Below are positions 1 through 10,862 of a stretch of 64,000 nt of DNA, one piece after another (positions within the stretch are counted from its first letter, which is position 1; each line of letters opens with the position of its first letter). The notes beneath the pieces were generated by a model. It did not search any database and was not told the origin of the DNA. It was given only the letters and a program-made list of their open reading frames with translations. Source of the DNA: Oegoconia quadripuncta (Eukaryota; Arthropoda; Insecta; Lepidoptera; Autostichidae); contig OX438744.1 in assembly GCA_949316235.1 (NCBI GenBank), forward strand, positions 25,841,578-25,905,577, read 5' to 3'. Position numbers and translations under genes: made by a program.

Positions 1-311
1 GACAAAATTCTATCTAACCACCAATTTACATCAAAAATCATTTCATTCCTTCGTTTAATAATAAAGTTATGGGGTAGATAACAATTATAGTCCACCCAGC
101 GGCCTCCGGAACAGCTAGTTGTTTGGGAGTTGAGGCCATAAAGCGGGCGTCGGGTTACGAGCAACGGATTTCATAGCTCGTTCCGGAATTTGATGACTGA
201 AGGTCTATTATGTGACAAATGTAGTCTTTGTATAAGATATCTGTAATCGTCAAAGTTAAGCAATAGTTTGTGATGGTCGTACTGGATACCTCAAACTCTT
301 CACTTGGAAAT
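1..311. other. Unassigned sequence
   Basis: AT-rich sequence with no repeat family recognised elsewhere in the window and no convincing coding frame. Confidence 0.5.
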
Positions 312-577
312 ATAAATAAATACCTTTGCACAAACACACTGCGCTATCTAGGTCCACAGTAAGCATCTAGGCTTGGGTTATGGATACCAGATGGTTGATA
401 AACTACACAAATATTTTTTTTTTGTAAATAAATACATGTATAAATGAAAAACATCCATAACTCGGGAACACATGTCTCTGTATTCATCATACAAACATAT
501 GCCTCTAGCGGGATTCGAACCTGCAACCTTTTGGTATAGTGGTCAGAGTTGCTAACCACTACACCAAACAGGTCGTC
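312..577 (-). mobile_element. SINE-B copy
   Basis: Read on the minus strand it starts with a tRNA-like head. An A-box-like GGTGTAGTGGTTAGCA is followed about 30 bases later by a B-box GGTTCGAATCC. The family body and an AAATAAATA-type tail follow. Around twelve other copies lie in the window. The head matches internal Pol III promoter boxes, so this is a SINE and not a functional tRNA gene, because no acceptor stem pairs. Confidence 0.85.
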
Positions 578-714
578 ACGTACTTATGTGACTAAAACGT
601 GGTCTTTTACTATGGGTTACTAAGAAAGCTTACGATCACGTAACGAGCTATGGAGAAGGTGATGCTCGGCGTTTTACTAGGAGATCCAATCAGGGCTGAA
701 GAGATCCATAGATA

Positions 715-830
715 ACTCTCTCTCTTCAATTTAAGAGCTGTGCTCTTTTCAGTGGAGTCCTTTCCACACTTCTCTACATTCCGCCTTTTCTTCGTCTTCC
801 TGATACGACACGGCATATATAACTACAAAT
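715..830 (-). pseudogene. LINE-V 3' end fragment
   Basis: The minus strand matches the end of the longer LINE-V copy near 57 kb. The C-terminal coding tail ends in lysine-rich codons after ...STALKLKRES. It is a short 5'-truncated relic of a non-LTR retrotransposon. Confidence 0.6.
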
Positions 831-1059
831 TTAAAATATTGAAAACCTCCGAAAAAGTATGTTATCTCATGAGCCAACAAACAAATCTGTTAAAAGCAAA
901 ATATCTTCAAAACTTTCATGATTTTCATCCAACATGGCTGAACTGCACTCAAATCGGAGCACGAGTTACCTCCTGAGATACATCTAGAGAAAGACTGGAT
1001 ACACACAGAACGTTACCATGTAACACTCGTACTTTTCGTCGGGGGTTAAAAAAGTAAAG

Positions 1060-1335
1060 TCACTGACATAGTCCATCGAATTAGTAAGCTTTGACGACCT
1101 CCTTAACGCCACAGACAGTGCTGTTAGAGTCGCTAAGTTTTGGTCCAATAAAATTTGCCTCGGTACGAGAAGAAGATGTAAGCTAAAGTGGCAGTGGGCA
1201 GGGTAAATAGCTCGAAGAACTGATTGCCTTTGGGACATTAAAGTTCTTAAGTGAAGACGATGCTCCGGACGAAGTCGCTGGATATAGGCCGCGTCTAACC
1301 GGTCGCCCTGAATAACTCCGGGGAAGGCCAATTCC
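1060..1335 (+). pseudogene. LINE-X C-terminal fragment, decayed
   Basis: Plus-strand sequence resembles the C-terminal coding end of the LINE-X copy at 1.9-2.3 kb. It has a VTDI-like start, a lysine-tryptophan block and a segment ending near a SLDI motif. Several stops and frameshifts make it a dead relic. Assignment rests on within-window similarity. Confidence 0.45.
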
Positions 1336-1496
1336 TAGCAATGGACGTTCTTTTGTTGATATCATAATTAGAATATTATTGCTGTCCTGCCATTTTTGGT
1401 ATCAAAAATTCCTATAAATTACTTGACAATTCGCTTTGAAAGGCTGTATATTTTCATTTCGTTTCATTCAGCTTCATCATCATATCAGCTACAGTA

Positions 1497-2264
1497 CGTC
1501 CACTGTTGGATATAGGCCTCCTCCATAGAATTCTAGAATGACCGGTTGGACGCAAACTGCATCCAGCGACTTTACGCGACCTTATCAGGTTGAAGCACTA
1601 CTCCCAGGCCGATGTCGTAGAAGATGTCCAGGAGTAGGCCACAGTAGTAAGAAAATGAAGACGAGCCGGCGGAAAACTTGAACTCGTTGTCAGTGACAAC
1701 TTTTATTTTTAAGGGTATCACGTACACAAATAACTTGATGAACTTTATACTGTATATACGTTGAATAAAATAGAATAGAAACAATAATAACAGAAAAGTA
1801 CACATGCAATCTTTTCAACGGCAAATTATGAACTGTACAAACAAAAAGCTACACTAAAAGAGAGAGAGAGAGAGAGAAAGAACAGGCAGAGTTCAAATTT
1901 TGAATTTAAAATATTATGACTTAACCGAAAAAGAAACAAACAAGGAGAATACTGCAAAAAGAGAACCAACGAGTCGCATGGCGTCTCGTTACAAGGTCGT
2001 CTGTCGTTCTGGTGAGCGGACGTCCAACGCCTTGCTTGCTGGTACGTGTTCTCCACTCGAGAACTTCAATGCCCCAACGGCCATCAGTTCTTTGAGTGTT
2101 TTCCACCAGCCACAGAGCCACTTCAACTTGATAATCCGCTGAGCTATGTCAGTGACCTTCGTTTTCTTACGGATTTCTTCATTCTTGATTCGATCTACCT
2201 CTCCATAACTTGACTTTGAGCGTTCATATGAGACCCATAGTGAAAGACTACGTTTCAGCGCCAC
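1497..2264 (-). pseudogene. LINE-X C-terminus interrupted by Repeat-G
   Basis: The minus strand from 2264 to about 1986 encodes VTDIAQRIIKLKW, then after a frameshift RRTDGRWGIEVLEWRTRT and VGRPLTRTTDDL. This is the usual C-terminal signature of insect endonuclease/reverse-transcriptase LINEs. The expected continuation SRWMQ...EEAYIQQWT is found only beyond about 400 bases of foreign sequence, at 1585-1497. The LINE is therefore split by Repeat-G. In-frame stops show it is inactive. Confidence 0.7.
1594..1985 (+). mobile_element. Repeat-G, uninterrupted copy
   Basis: About 390 bases running from GAAGCACTACTCCCAGG to a CTCGTTAC end. The same ordered sequence recurs at 18.0-20.8 kb and, inverted, at 24.8-26.2 kb, where it is broken by other insertions. 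No inverted ends, tRNA head or coding frame were seen, so the class is unknown. It sits inside LINE-X and so is younger than it. Confidence 0.7.
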
Positions 2265-2361
2265 AAATCATCACACATTACAGCCTTTCGTCTCCAAGCG
2301 CTGAAGTATTTTGGATGAGAAGACGTTGTAAGTATTAAAAAGTTGAAATTTTTACAGTATA

Positions 2362-2692
2362 TTTTTTTATGCACAACGGGTTGGTACTTGACCTCAATCA
2401 CACCTGATGTTATGAGAAGATGTGGTCGAAGGTGGAAGCGTACTGACGCGGAAATCCCAACACATTTGGGGGACTGACTATCATATTTCTGACAACCGGA
2501 ACACAACTATGCTATTAACATTGCTGCTTGGCGTCAGATTTAGATAAGATGGTGTTAGCTGGCCAGGCGGACATTTAAAATGCCCTATCACCAACCAAAC
2601 CGAGTACTTAAGCATGTACCCCGCTGGGGATCGAACCCGCGACCTCCGAATCGTAAACCCAATGTTGTTTACATTGAGCCACGGAGGCGGAT
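2362..2692 (-). mobile_element. SINE-A copy, nearly full length
   Basis: On the minus strand the head reads CCGCCTCCGTGGCTCAATG. It carries A-box (GTGGCTCAATG) and B-box (GGTTCGATCCCC) motifs, a body of about 260 bases and a 3' end GCATAAAAAAA. This is the most numerous SINE of the window, with about twenty full or partial copies. Confidence 0.9.
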
Positions 2693-2776
2693 TATTAACT
2701 CCAACTTCATACTTCCAGTCGTTGGAGGCCTCAGGGGCCTTGACATGTGCACTGATAGACGGACAACACATCACTG

Positions 2777-2816
2777 TGGAAAAATATCATAGGATCACTC
2801 CTATGATATTTTTCCA
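2777..2816. repeat. Perfect 18-bp inverted repeat, 4-base loop
   Basis: Arms at 2777-2794 and 2799-2816 are exact reverse complements (TGGAAAAATATCATAGGA on the left) around TCAC. It lies about 85 bases from a SINE-A head and belongs to no family seen here. Confidence 0.85.
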
Positions 2817-3289
2817 AAAGAAGCAACCCTAAAAAAGTTTCTTATTCTTTTGTCATTCAAATGCTATTTTAATATTCTGACCGGAGCAAATGAACCGAGA
2901 GGCTTCAAGAAACTAGTCCACAATCTATAAAGGAGGTCGTAGTCTAACCACTCGTTGTTTATGCCATTTCCACGTTAACGAATCATAAATCTGTTCAGCA
3001 TAAGCTTGAAAAAAACCATTGTGGTAAGTGTACTGACCTCTTTAATGCGTCGGGTGGAGCGTTTGTTATTCTACCCGTGGCAGAGCGTTGCTCGTTTTCC
3101 AGGGCCGGCAGTAGAGCAAGGGCTCCACGATTGTCCTCCTGGAAAATCTGAGAATGGCCGAAAGGTCTAGACTACTAAGTCATTTCTAAAAAAGGCCAAT
3201 GAAGCAAAGTCGAAAAATTTTACCAGTCTATATCGGTCGTTAGCATTTTTTGAATGTTTGATATTAATTTCAACATGGTGTAATACATG
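2817..3289. other. Unassigned, possibly decayed LINE
   Basis: No open frame of note. The segment leads into a LINE-like C-terminus at 3290 and could be its decayed upstream part, but no motif supports that directly. Confidence 0.35.
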
Positions 3290-3510
3290 GACGTTCCTGA
3301 AAAAAACGGGTCTTGGCACAAATAGACTGACCACGAAGAAGCAAACTGCTCATCATATTTTGTGGGATTGCCCGCGCTGATCTAATGACAGGAAGGTCAT
3401 GCTGGATAAAGTGTCATCGTATAACCATCCGGTCTTCTACACCGATTTAGTGGCGAGCCGACATAATTTCCAAGCCTTTACAAAATTTTGCCACGACTAC
3501 TATTGACATT
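3290..3510 (+). pseudogene. LINE C-terminal zinc-knuckle-like fragment
   Basis: The plus strand encodes GLGTNRLTTKKQTAHHILWDCPR, with a stop, then a decayed tail including FYTDLVASR. A histidine-histidine followed by WDCP is typical of the C-terminal zinc-binding segment of I/R1/LOA-type LINEs. Part of the tail (TTAGTGGCGAGCC) recurs near 11570. Stops make it a relic. Confidence 0.5.
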
Positions 3511-4020
3511 ATTATTCGCGGTAGAACAAGAACACTCACTGCGTTGTGGCGCTGTCCGGGGTGTATCAAAACAGGGAGTCAAGCATAACTTGATCCCCTT
3601 CTCCATAGGTTAAGCTTTATTGCTGATTTTGAATTCATTTAGCTACACTTCCATTTGCCGAGGGGGGGGGGGAGTTCTTTGCTACGTCACACATTTAACT
3701 CTTCTTTAATTAGGCTGGGGCCCAAGGTAGCAATAAAGACCTTCAGGAAGCGCCGTGTCGAGTATCACTGTTGATCCTGGCTTACAGAAGTTGCAGTGGG
3801 AGGAGTATGGAGGCGGGTAATCGTGGTCATTACCTGATCCTACCTGAAGTGATCTTATAAGAGTTTTTTCTCCTTGAGGTACGATTCTTCTTGTATTTAG
3901 TGGACCATGGCGAGGTTACTTAGATTTACAGCAAAAGAAATTGAAAACAATCTCCTTTAGACAAAATTCTCAGTGCCTTTCTTGAATAGTTCATTTATGT
4001 AATTTTCTTGATTTAATAAG
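3511..4020. other. Unassigned sequence
   Basis: Contains a short poly-G run near 3661. No coding or repeat assignment. Confidence 0.4.
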
Positions 4021-4485
4021 AGTCTTAGTGCTCTTGATCCCTGGACATAATCAGATCGTTCGCATGCCAGGCTATTTCACAATTAATTTTTTTATTTAAC
4101 ATTTTATTGTACACACACACACAAAGAAATGGTCATTAACAAAGATTTAAGAAAAAATGTACAAAGGGCGAACTTATCTCTATAAGAGATCTCTTCCAGC
4201 AAACCCGTGAGAGCGAAATTTGATACAAAAGGTAGGCATAAAGTGTACACGAAACAGTATTAACAATGAAATTTAAAAACCTGTTTGTAATATAAAAACC
4301 TTTATGTAAAATCAAAGCCTGATTTTAAAAGAGCAACACTTCGAGTTTCTTGCTTGTTCTTCTCAGGGGAAAATTGCATTTTGAACAAGCAGTAGCTTAA
4401 AAAATTTTAAATTTACTATTTTAAGTGTACTCTGTGTACCTACAAAATAAAGCATTTTTGACTTTGACTTTGACTTCATGCATTA
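4021..4485 (+). mobile_element. LINE-D 3' end, interrupted
   Basis: 3' untranslated end of LINE-D. Shared marks are CAGATCGTTCGCATGCCAGG, GAGTTTCTTGCTTGTTCTTC and a terminal AAATAAAGC before (TTTGAC)n. The coding part is missing. Five other copies lie in the window. A LINE-L fragment interrupts it at 4087. Confidence 0.8.
4087..4258 (-). mobile_element. LINE-L 3' fragment nested in LINE-D
   Basis: The inserted 170 bases begin with a T-run, the antisense of a poly-A tail. They contain the antisense LINE-L tail with AGATCTCTTCCAG. Both sides carry ATTAA (4082-4086 and 4259-4263), which fits a short target-site duplication. Confidence 0.65.
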
Positions 4486-4514
4486 TTGTTTTGCATTCCT
4501 GTGTTTCCCTGTAA

Positions 4515-4560
4515 ATTTTTTGTATAAAAGGGCGCCATTCAGTCATTTGCCGTAGACGCC
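4515..4560 (+). promoter_or_regulatory. Core-promoter-like TATA and initiator
   Basis: TATAAAAG at 4523-4530 is followed by TTCAGTC, an arthropod initiator match, at 4538-4544, in GC-richer sequence than its surroundings. The spacing is shorter than the usual 30 bases. It may be part of a decayed LTR, since no gene follows. Confidence 0.3.
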
Positions 4561-4836
4561 GTTCACTCACGCCGGCGCTGTCGTTCTCATTATGGAAAAT
4601 ATATTGTACATTATTTTCGCTCCAGCGGAATATTCAGGATATAAGCGCTGCTGTGATCTTCGAGAATCTTTTTATAGTTGGAAATGAAAATTCATTTATA
4701 AAGTGCATGAAACATTGGCAGCGGTTATACAATCTCTAGCATTAACTGGCGTTGCAGAATCCGTTGATCCGTATCTGAATGATATTATACGCACAATAAG
4801 TATAAATCGAACATTTAGAAAACACCGAGAGATATC

Positions 4837-5110
4837 ATCCGTGGATCACTGTAAACAACATAGGGTTTACGAATCGGAGGTTGCGGGTTCGATCCCCAGA
4901 GGGGTACATGTTTACTCCTCGACTTGGTTTGTGGTAGGGCATTTTAAATGTCCACCTGGTTAGCTACCACCATCTTATCTAAGTCTGCTGCAAAATAGCA
5001 AATTTAATAGCATTGTTGTATTCTGATTGTCAGAGATCAGATTTCTAATCAAGATGGGGTTCCTGGGTTCGTACACTTTCACCTTCAGCCTCATCTTCTA
5101 AATGAAGATA
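4837..5110 (+). mobile_element. SINE-A copy, diverged
   Basis: Head with GGGTTTACGAATCGGAGG and B-box GGTTCGATCCCC, then the family body. The 3' end is decayed and lacks the A-run. Confidence 0.8.
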
Positions 5111-5627
5111 AGACAAGTCGTCAAAGATCTTGTAATTTTTGTAATTAAAAAAATATCACTCGGTTTGTTCGTTTGTCTGCTTTGTTGACAGCATGTTCTA
5201 TTTGAACGATGTCAGGAAACATTCCTCGTGCAGTTGATCCGTGCCCTGTTTAATATTTTTAACCACTTTCACTATGTGTATACATAACAGAAACAAACCG
5301 GCATGTTCTGGGATCTCGGGGCTATAAATAGGCAATGTTGTTAGCCGGGTGTCTGTTATGTTAATCACACTGTATTTCTGTCTGTCCGTCCATCACACAG
5401 TGATTTATAGGGCTCATTACGCGCCGCGCCCGCGCACTGGATATGAGCTGAGAAATCTTTATTTGATGAGCTTAGATTAGAATTACTGAGAAGATTGAGC
5501 TGTGAGGATTACCCCACTCCCATATGAGGAAGGAGGGTGGGTAATGATTTACCCAACTATACTGTGATTAGTATTAGGCTATCACAAATTAATAATAAAT
5601 TCGACCACAGATATTATAAAGTATAGG
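5111..5627. other. Unassigned sequence
   Basis: No repeat family or coding exon recognised. Confidence 0.4.
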
Positions 5628-5985
5628 TGCATTTATAAATAAATTTGAAGATACTATAAAACAGAAACTTATTAAGAAAGCATATTATAAAATATCAGAT
5701 TATTTAGATGTTAAACAATCATGGACATAACCAGCCCGTTCGCGGCTATTTCACAATTAATAATGAAATATTATAATATAAAATAATAATTTTGTAATAT
5801 AACAACCTTTTTTTAAAAGAGCGACCTCTCGAGTTTCTTGCTTGTTCTTCTCAGGGGAAAATTGCCTTTTGAACGAGCAGTAGGTAGCTATAAAAATGTA
5901 AAATCTGACTATTTTAAGTGTACCCTGTGTACCTACAAAATAAAGCATTTTTTGATTCTCATTTTTGATTTTATAGTACCTAATG
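5628..5985 (+). mobile_element. LINE-D 3' end
   Basis: Encodes the decayed C-terminal codons (NKFEDTIKQKLI, KKAYYKISDYLD), then the LINE-D 3' untranslated region and AAATAAAGC tail. It is 5'-truncated. Confidence 0.8.
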
Positions 5986-6377
5986 GAGTTTGCAATTTAT
6001 AAACTGCATATTTTGATCAAAGAGAAAGTAAAAGAGATAGCTACGTGAAAGCAATTGCGCTTCGAATAAATCGCCGCGAGATGCTACAATTTTATTATTG
6101 GAGCACTTTCGTATGTTCACCTTGGGTACATTGATAACCCTCTTTCTATCAAACAGTATGTATAGGTATGTATAGGTACGTAAGTATGTATCTATGTAGA
6201 TTTCTAATTCCTATAGCCTATATGGCTTGCCCGATTTCAAAGTGCATGGTGTCGTCAGATTGGTCTTGTCCCTGGAGTGCCACAGAAGACATTTTATGCA
6301 AAAAAAATCTTACATGCCGCTTGCGGAATACAAAATATGCTGTCGGGTTTTTTTGGTTTTTAAATACTTAAATAAGA
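5986..6377. other. Unassigned sequence
   Basis: Nothing recognised beyond a short GTATGTATAGG repeat near 6160. Confidence 0.4.
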
Positions 6378-6645
6378 AAAACAACTTTTTTTTTTATTAT
6401 TAAAAACTGGTTTTGCGTTTGACTACAATCTCACCTGATGGAAAGTGACGATGTAGCCGAAGATGTATCACGCGCACCCAGTAAATGCCTATTCACTCTA
6501 GACTTGAAGAACCCAAGATTGTAAGTGCCGGCGGGCAGTGAGTTCCATACCTTACCAGACCGCATTATAAATGATGAAGCAAAGCGCTTAGTGCGGATGT
6601 TTGGTATGTTGACAATGACGACTGGTGTTATTTGATTGACGGTGT
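6378..6645 (-). pseudogene. LINE-P C-terminal fragment, diverged
   Basis: The minus strand resembles the LINE-P C-terminus at 57.6-58.0 kb. Shared blocks include CAATCTCACCTGATGG at the 3' end and the antisense of the conserved asparagine-serine-leucine-proline segment. No continuous frame remains. Confidence 0.6.
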
Positions 6646-6937
6646 TGTGTGTGTATGTGTGCGTCTTGTCCGGATTTTTTTTTTATGATTGAATGGATTC
6701 ACGTTTGACCATCTTATGTATCTCATCATCGCGTGGTCTGATTTGAGTGAGGTTTTTTTTTATATGAAAGTCTAAACGAGGGGACAGATTCTTAGAGTTT
6801 GATGAAAATGTGTTAAAGGGGGTAAGAAGCTATTTACCTTGGTGTATTTGGAAGATGTCTTTCGAGGGTAATGTTTTTCGAGTAAGTATATATGTTCGTT
6901 CCTTTAGCACATCCTGTTATCTAAACGGCTTGAACAA

Positions 6938-7350
6938 ATCAAATCAAAAATATTTTATTCAACGTAGGATACAAAAATATCACTTATTGAAAGTCAACAT
7001 GTTTTTTTTTAAACTACATCGCTTCACAAGGTGTTATGGTTAGGAAGAAGAAGCGACAAGAAACTCCGCAACAACACATCTTTTCAATTGGTTTCAATCT
7101 TTACAATAATATTACATTTTATATTACTTATTACAAAACAAAGGCAATTGACATAACGACCAGCTAACACCAGACTTCCTTATCGTCTAAATAATCATCT
7201 ATCCTGTAATAACCATTCTTACACAGAGTTTCTTTAATGTGGCGTTTCAATTTCTGCTCTGTTAAACTCAACACCTGTTCTGGTATTTTATTGTAAGAGC
7301 GTGTGCTGTGTTCTACAAAGGATGTGCTAACCTTGCAACGATTCATCTTG
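6938..7350 (-). pseudogene. LINE-J 3' end
   Basis: Minus-strand codons read KVSTSFVEHS, then YNKIPEQVLSLTEQKLKRHI and YYRIDDYLDDKEVWC before a stop. A 3' untranslated tail follows, ending in the antisense of AAAATATTTTATTCAACG. The second copy at 32.1-32.7 kb is longer and closely related. This is a CR1/Jockey-group C-terminus by its LPLxKFKxxIK-type layout. Confidence 0.75.
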
Positions 7351-7908
7351 ATACCTGGAGTGTCATAATACATTTTATTTAAAAAAATCCACCATGGCGT
7401 CCAATCCTAATTTGCCAATATTTGGCAGTTAAAATTATTAATGTAGAACTTTGTACACAGGGTGAATTTTTCAAGTAGGCGTGCAAGGCTCAATTCGATA
7501 CTATGAGGAATAGCGCAAAGTTTTACGACGACGATTTACGGAACCCCACGAATGGTCCACCCCACCAAACTTGACCCTCAATTTTTATAGAACCGATCAA
7601 TCAGCAGGCGAAGCAAGGCGTGAGGTCTAAATGTTTAAAATACACGAAGGCGACTTGAATTTAATCGAGTTATACCCAAAGTTATAAGTTAGGTAAAATG
7701 AAGAGGTTTATACTAACTTGGTGTTATGAGAAGGGAAATGACTTTGGCGGGAATTCGCGGAGCGAGAGAGCTCCTTATTGAATTTCCTTGTTTTTGCTAC
7801 TTTTATAATTTTCCCTTTATATTAATTAACATCAGAGGCCTAAATGTAGTCAGGAGATTTAAGCAAGAAAAGTTGATGTTAAGATCTTGATCTGCTATAA
7901 AATATAAA
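7351..7908. other. Unassigned sequence
   Basis: AT-rich, no repeat or coding signal recognised. Confidence 0.4.
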
Positions 7909-8249
7909 CGCCTCCGTGGCTCAATATAAACAACATAGAGTTTACGAATCTATGGTCGCGGGTTCGATCATCAGCGGGGTACACATTTAGTTCTCGGTTT
8001 GGTTGGTAGATAGGGCATTTTAAATGTCTTACAACCATCTTACTTAAATCTGCTGCCAAACAGCAATGTTAGTAGCAGTGTTGTGTATCGGTCTGTGACT
8101 ACATATGAATACATACATGTGAATAACACAGCCAGTCCCCAAAATAAGATGGAGTTTCCGGTTCAGTACGCTTCCACCTTCAGCCTCGTCTTCACTTAAC
8201 ATGAGGTGTGATTGAAGTCAAGTGCTAATCTGAATTGCATAAAAAAAAT
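7909..8249 (+). mobile_element. SINE-A copy, full length
   Basis: Starts CGCCTCCGTGGCTCAATA and ends GCATAAAAAAA. The B-box is mutated (GGTTCGATCATC). Length matches other full copies. Confidence 0.85.
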
Positions 8250-8664
8250 GTTTATAAATAAATAATGTGTCCAGTATTTGTACGGATGTATCTTTGATTT
8301 ATTTGTTTTATAATGTGGGGTCCAATTTGTGTGCAGTTTTTTTATCCAAGATTAAACTAGGGGAAAGTTTCTTAGCTATTTGATAAAAATCGGTTAAGCA
8401 GTTTCGAAGACGTCCTTTCTACGTAACATCACTCTTCATGTTCTTTTAACATATTTAAATGATGTTATAGAGTTTCGGGTATTTGCTATATTTTCAATTA
8501 GATTAAATTTATTTAGTTCACTTTTACAATATCACATCATATAATTATATACAGATCCGTAAATTAATGATTTTTAAAATAAAAGTGATTGTCAAACATA
8601 AAACAATTACAACACTTGACACACATAAAACAGTTATATACATTATTTATAGTTAGTATATATT
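8250..8664. other. Unassigned sequence
   Basis: AT-rich, no repeat or coding signal recognised. Confidence 0.4.
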
Positions 8665-9080
8665 AGGTCCTTACCTATGAAATTGGCGTTTTGTATGAAG
8701 AATTTCATTAAGACTGTTTTCTCCATACAAACATTTTTGATTTTTTTTGGGAACGGCAAATCCAAATTTAACCAAACTTTGTGTGTATTATCGGATAACA
8801 TTAAGTTAAGTATGGGCAGCGTTAATTTTTAAAAGTAACCGCTTTATAAAAGTTTCGGCGAATCTAAGAAATGATTATGGGAAGCACATGAAGAGAGCTC
8901 TGTTCAAATTGTTTTTATTATGTGATTTAGCCCAGAAATTAAGAAATATTTCATGTGAAACCTTGAAATAATGTTCCATTTTCCAAATAAAAAACAAATT
9001 TGGATATAGCTTTGAAAATCGCAGGAATTGGTACAGATGATTAGCGAAGAAAAAAACTCCAATTTCATAGGTAAAGACCC
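8665..9080. mobile_element. MITE-H, copy 1
   Basis: About 415 bases with inverted ends. The left reads GGTCCTTACCTATGAAATTGG and the right is its near reverse complement ending TAAAGACCC. The interior is non-coding and matches the inverted copy at 25361-25776 throughout. This is the layout of a non-autonomous DNA transposon. No clear target duplication was found, so the superfamily is open. Confidence 0.75.
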
Positions 9081-9424
9081 ACTAGTATAGTATAGTTAGT
9101 ATATTATATATATTGTCAAATGCGTGTTTGAGCGCTTCGGAGGTATGTCGGTTGTTTTCGCTTATGAACTGTAAGTGCAAATAGGTTGAATAGCTGCGGC
9201 TTCATTGCTCTCTCCCAGGTTAAACGCTCTCAGCTGATTAATGGGGCAGAGCTGTTGCACTTGCTTGCTTGTTTTGCGCCGGCTGATTTATGAAGTCCTA
9301 GTACTCGAGCGCTAGACTACATTTAAAATAAAACGAAGAAAACCGTAGGAAAGAATATAGTTCACTCAATTACATGTCATCCGTCGTTATCGGAGATAGA
9401 TTTTTTTGGGGCAGAGACGTTTTT

Positions 9425-10135
9425 GTGTCCTTAGTTTCGGCACATAAAAAAAATAGATCAACCCGTCTTTTCCCGTGGGTATTGTAAAGGCGACTAAGGG
9501 AATTTCCACAAAAACATCTATAGACTTGCATGTTCTAACGATAAACTTGCAGGTCACATAAATCGCCTCCGCAAAATCAGTAATTCATTCAAAGGGTTAT
9601 GTATACGCTTTTTCAATAAGGTTCCAGTTGATATACAAAATCTTCCTCTCAATAAATTTAAAGATACTATAAAACAGAAACTTATTAACAAAGCATATTA
9701 TAAAATATTAGACTATTTAGATGATAATCATCACTGGACATAATCAGATCGTTCGCATGCCAGGCTATTTCACAATTAATAATAACCTTCTTGTAATATA
9801 AAAACCTTTATGTAAGATCAAAGCCTGATTTTAAAAGAGCAACCCTTCGAGTTTCTTGCTTGTTCTTCTCAGGGCAAATTTGCATTTTGAACAAGCAGTA
9901 GCTTAAAAAATGTAAAATTGACTATTTTAAGTGTACTCTGTGTACCTACAAAATAAAGCATTTTTTACTTTGACTTTGACTTTAACGGCGATGGGCTCAC
10001 GCCCGTCACGTGTGCATTTCTGTATATTGACATGGGCGAACCTGTTGTTTCTGGCATTAATTAATATTCGGAACAAGCAAGCGTTTGTTTGGGACATCTC
10101 TGACCACGCCATTTGGTATAAAGGTCGTGACGTTG
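9425..10135 (+). mobile_element. Repeat-Q, split by LINE-D
   Basis: Left part (9425-9540) carries TTTCGGCAC and TCCCGTGGGT. The right part (9984-10135) carries the ACGTGTGCATTTC and GGGACATCTCTGACCACGCC blocks. Both occur together, uninterrupted, at 48.5 kb. The break is filled by LINE-D. Non-coding, class unknown. Confidence 0.6.
9541..9983 (+). mobile_element. LINE-D 3' end nested in Repeat-Q
   Basis: Begins inside the C-terminal coding part (CIRFFNKVP-like), passes NLPLNKFKDTIKQKL and YLDDNHHWT with stop, then the 3' untranslated end and (TTTGAC)n tail. TAACG on both sides is a possible short target duplication. Confidence 0.75.
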
Positions 10136-10278
10136 TTTGTATGTATAAAATTGTTTTTTTTTTGCACAACAGAAAAGAAAATACATGTTACAGAAACTGG
10201 TAAGAGTATAGAACGTACAATTTGGCGACCTTATCACTAAAGGCGTATCTACATGATAGATAAATAATGAAATAACCA

Positions 10279-10584
10279 ATTTTCTAAATAATAATAATAA
10301 ATAATAAATAAATATCCTTAGACATACACACAGCGCCATCTAGTTCCACAGTAAGCAACTGTAGACTTGTGTTGTGGAGACCTGATGGTTGATATACTAC
10401 ATAAATACATTTTCTTTTGGAAATAAATACTTATTATAAATGAAAACATCCGTAACTCGGGTACACATGTCCGTATTTAACACACAAACATTATGCCCTT
10501 AGCGGGACTCGAACCCGCAACCTTTTGGTATAGTGGTCAGAGTTGCTAACCACTACACCAAACAGGTCGTCGTATTTTCTAAAT
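10279..10584 (-). mobile_element. SINE-B with target-site duplication
   Basis: A full SINE-B in minus orientation, flanked by the 11-base direct repeat ATTTTCTAAAT at 10279-10289 and 10574-10584. The duplication marks both insertion ends precisely. Confidence 0.9.
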
Positions 10585-10621
10585 GTTGTGCTTTAAAAAC
10601 GCTTCATCTGACCGACATTTA

Positions 10622-10862
10622 GACGACTGATTGGTGTAGTGGATAGTGACCCTGTCAGCGAAACCAACGGTTACGGGTTCGAATCCCGCGACGGGTAAAG
10701 GTTTGTGTGATGAATATGAACATTTGTTTCTGAGTCATGGATGTTTATATTAATATTTATGTATTATCCGTTATCTAGTATCCATAGTACAAGCTTTGCT
10801 TAGTTTGGGACTAGATGATTGGTGTAAGTGTCGGAAATATTTATTTATTTATTATTTATTTA
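10622..10862 (+). mobile_element. SINE-C copy
   Basis: tRNA-like head with TTGGTGTAGTGGATAGTG (A box) and GGTTCGAATCCC (B box). The body is clearly related to SINE-B (GATGAATA, ATGGATGTTT, TAGTATCCATA) but distinct. The tail is (TATT)n. Two more copies are at 34.9 and 42.1 kb. Confidence 0.85.

Noticed and set aside
10629..10700. tRNA gene candidates with A and B boxes (also in every SINE-A and SINE-B head)
   Set aside because: The heads lack a pairing acceptor stem and are followed by shared SINE bodies. They are tRNA-derived SINE promoters.
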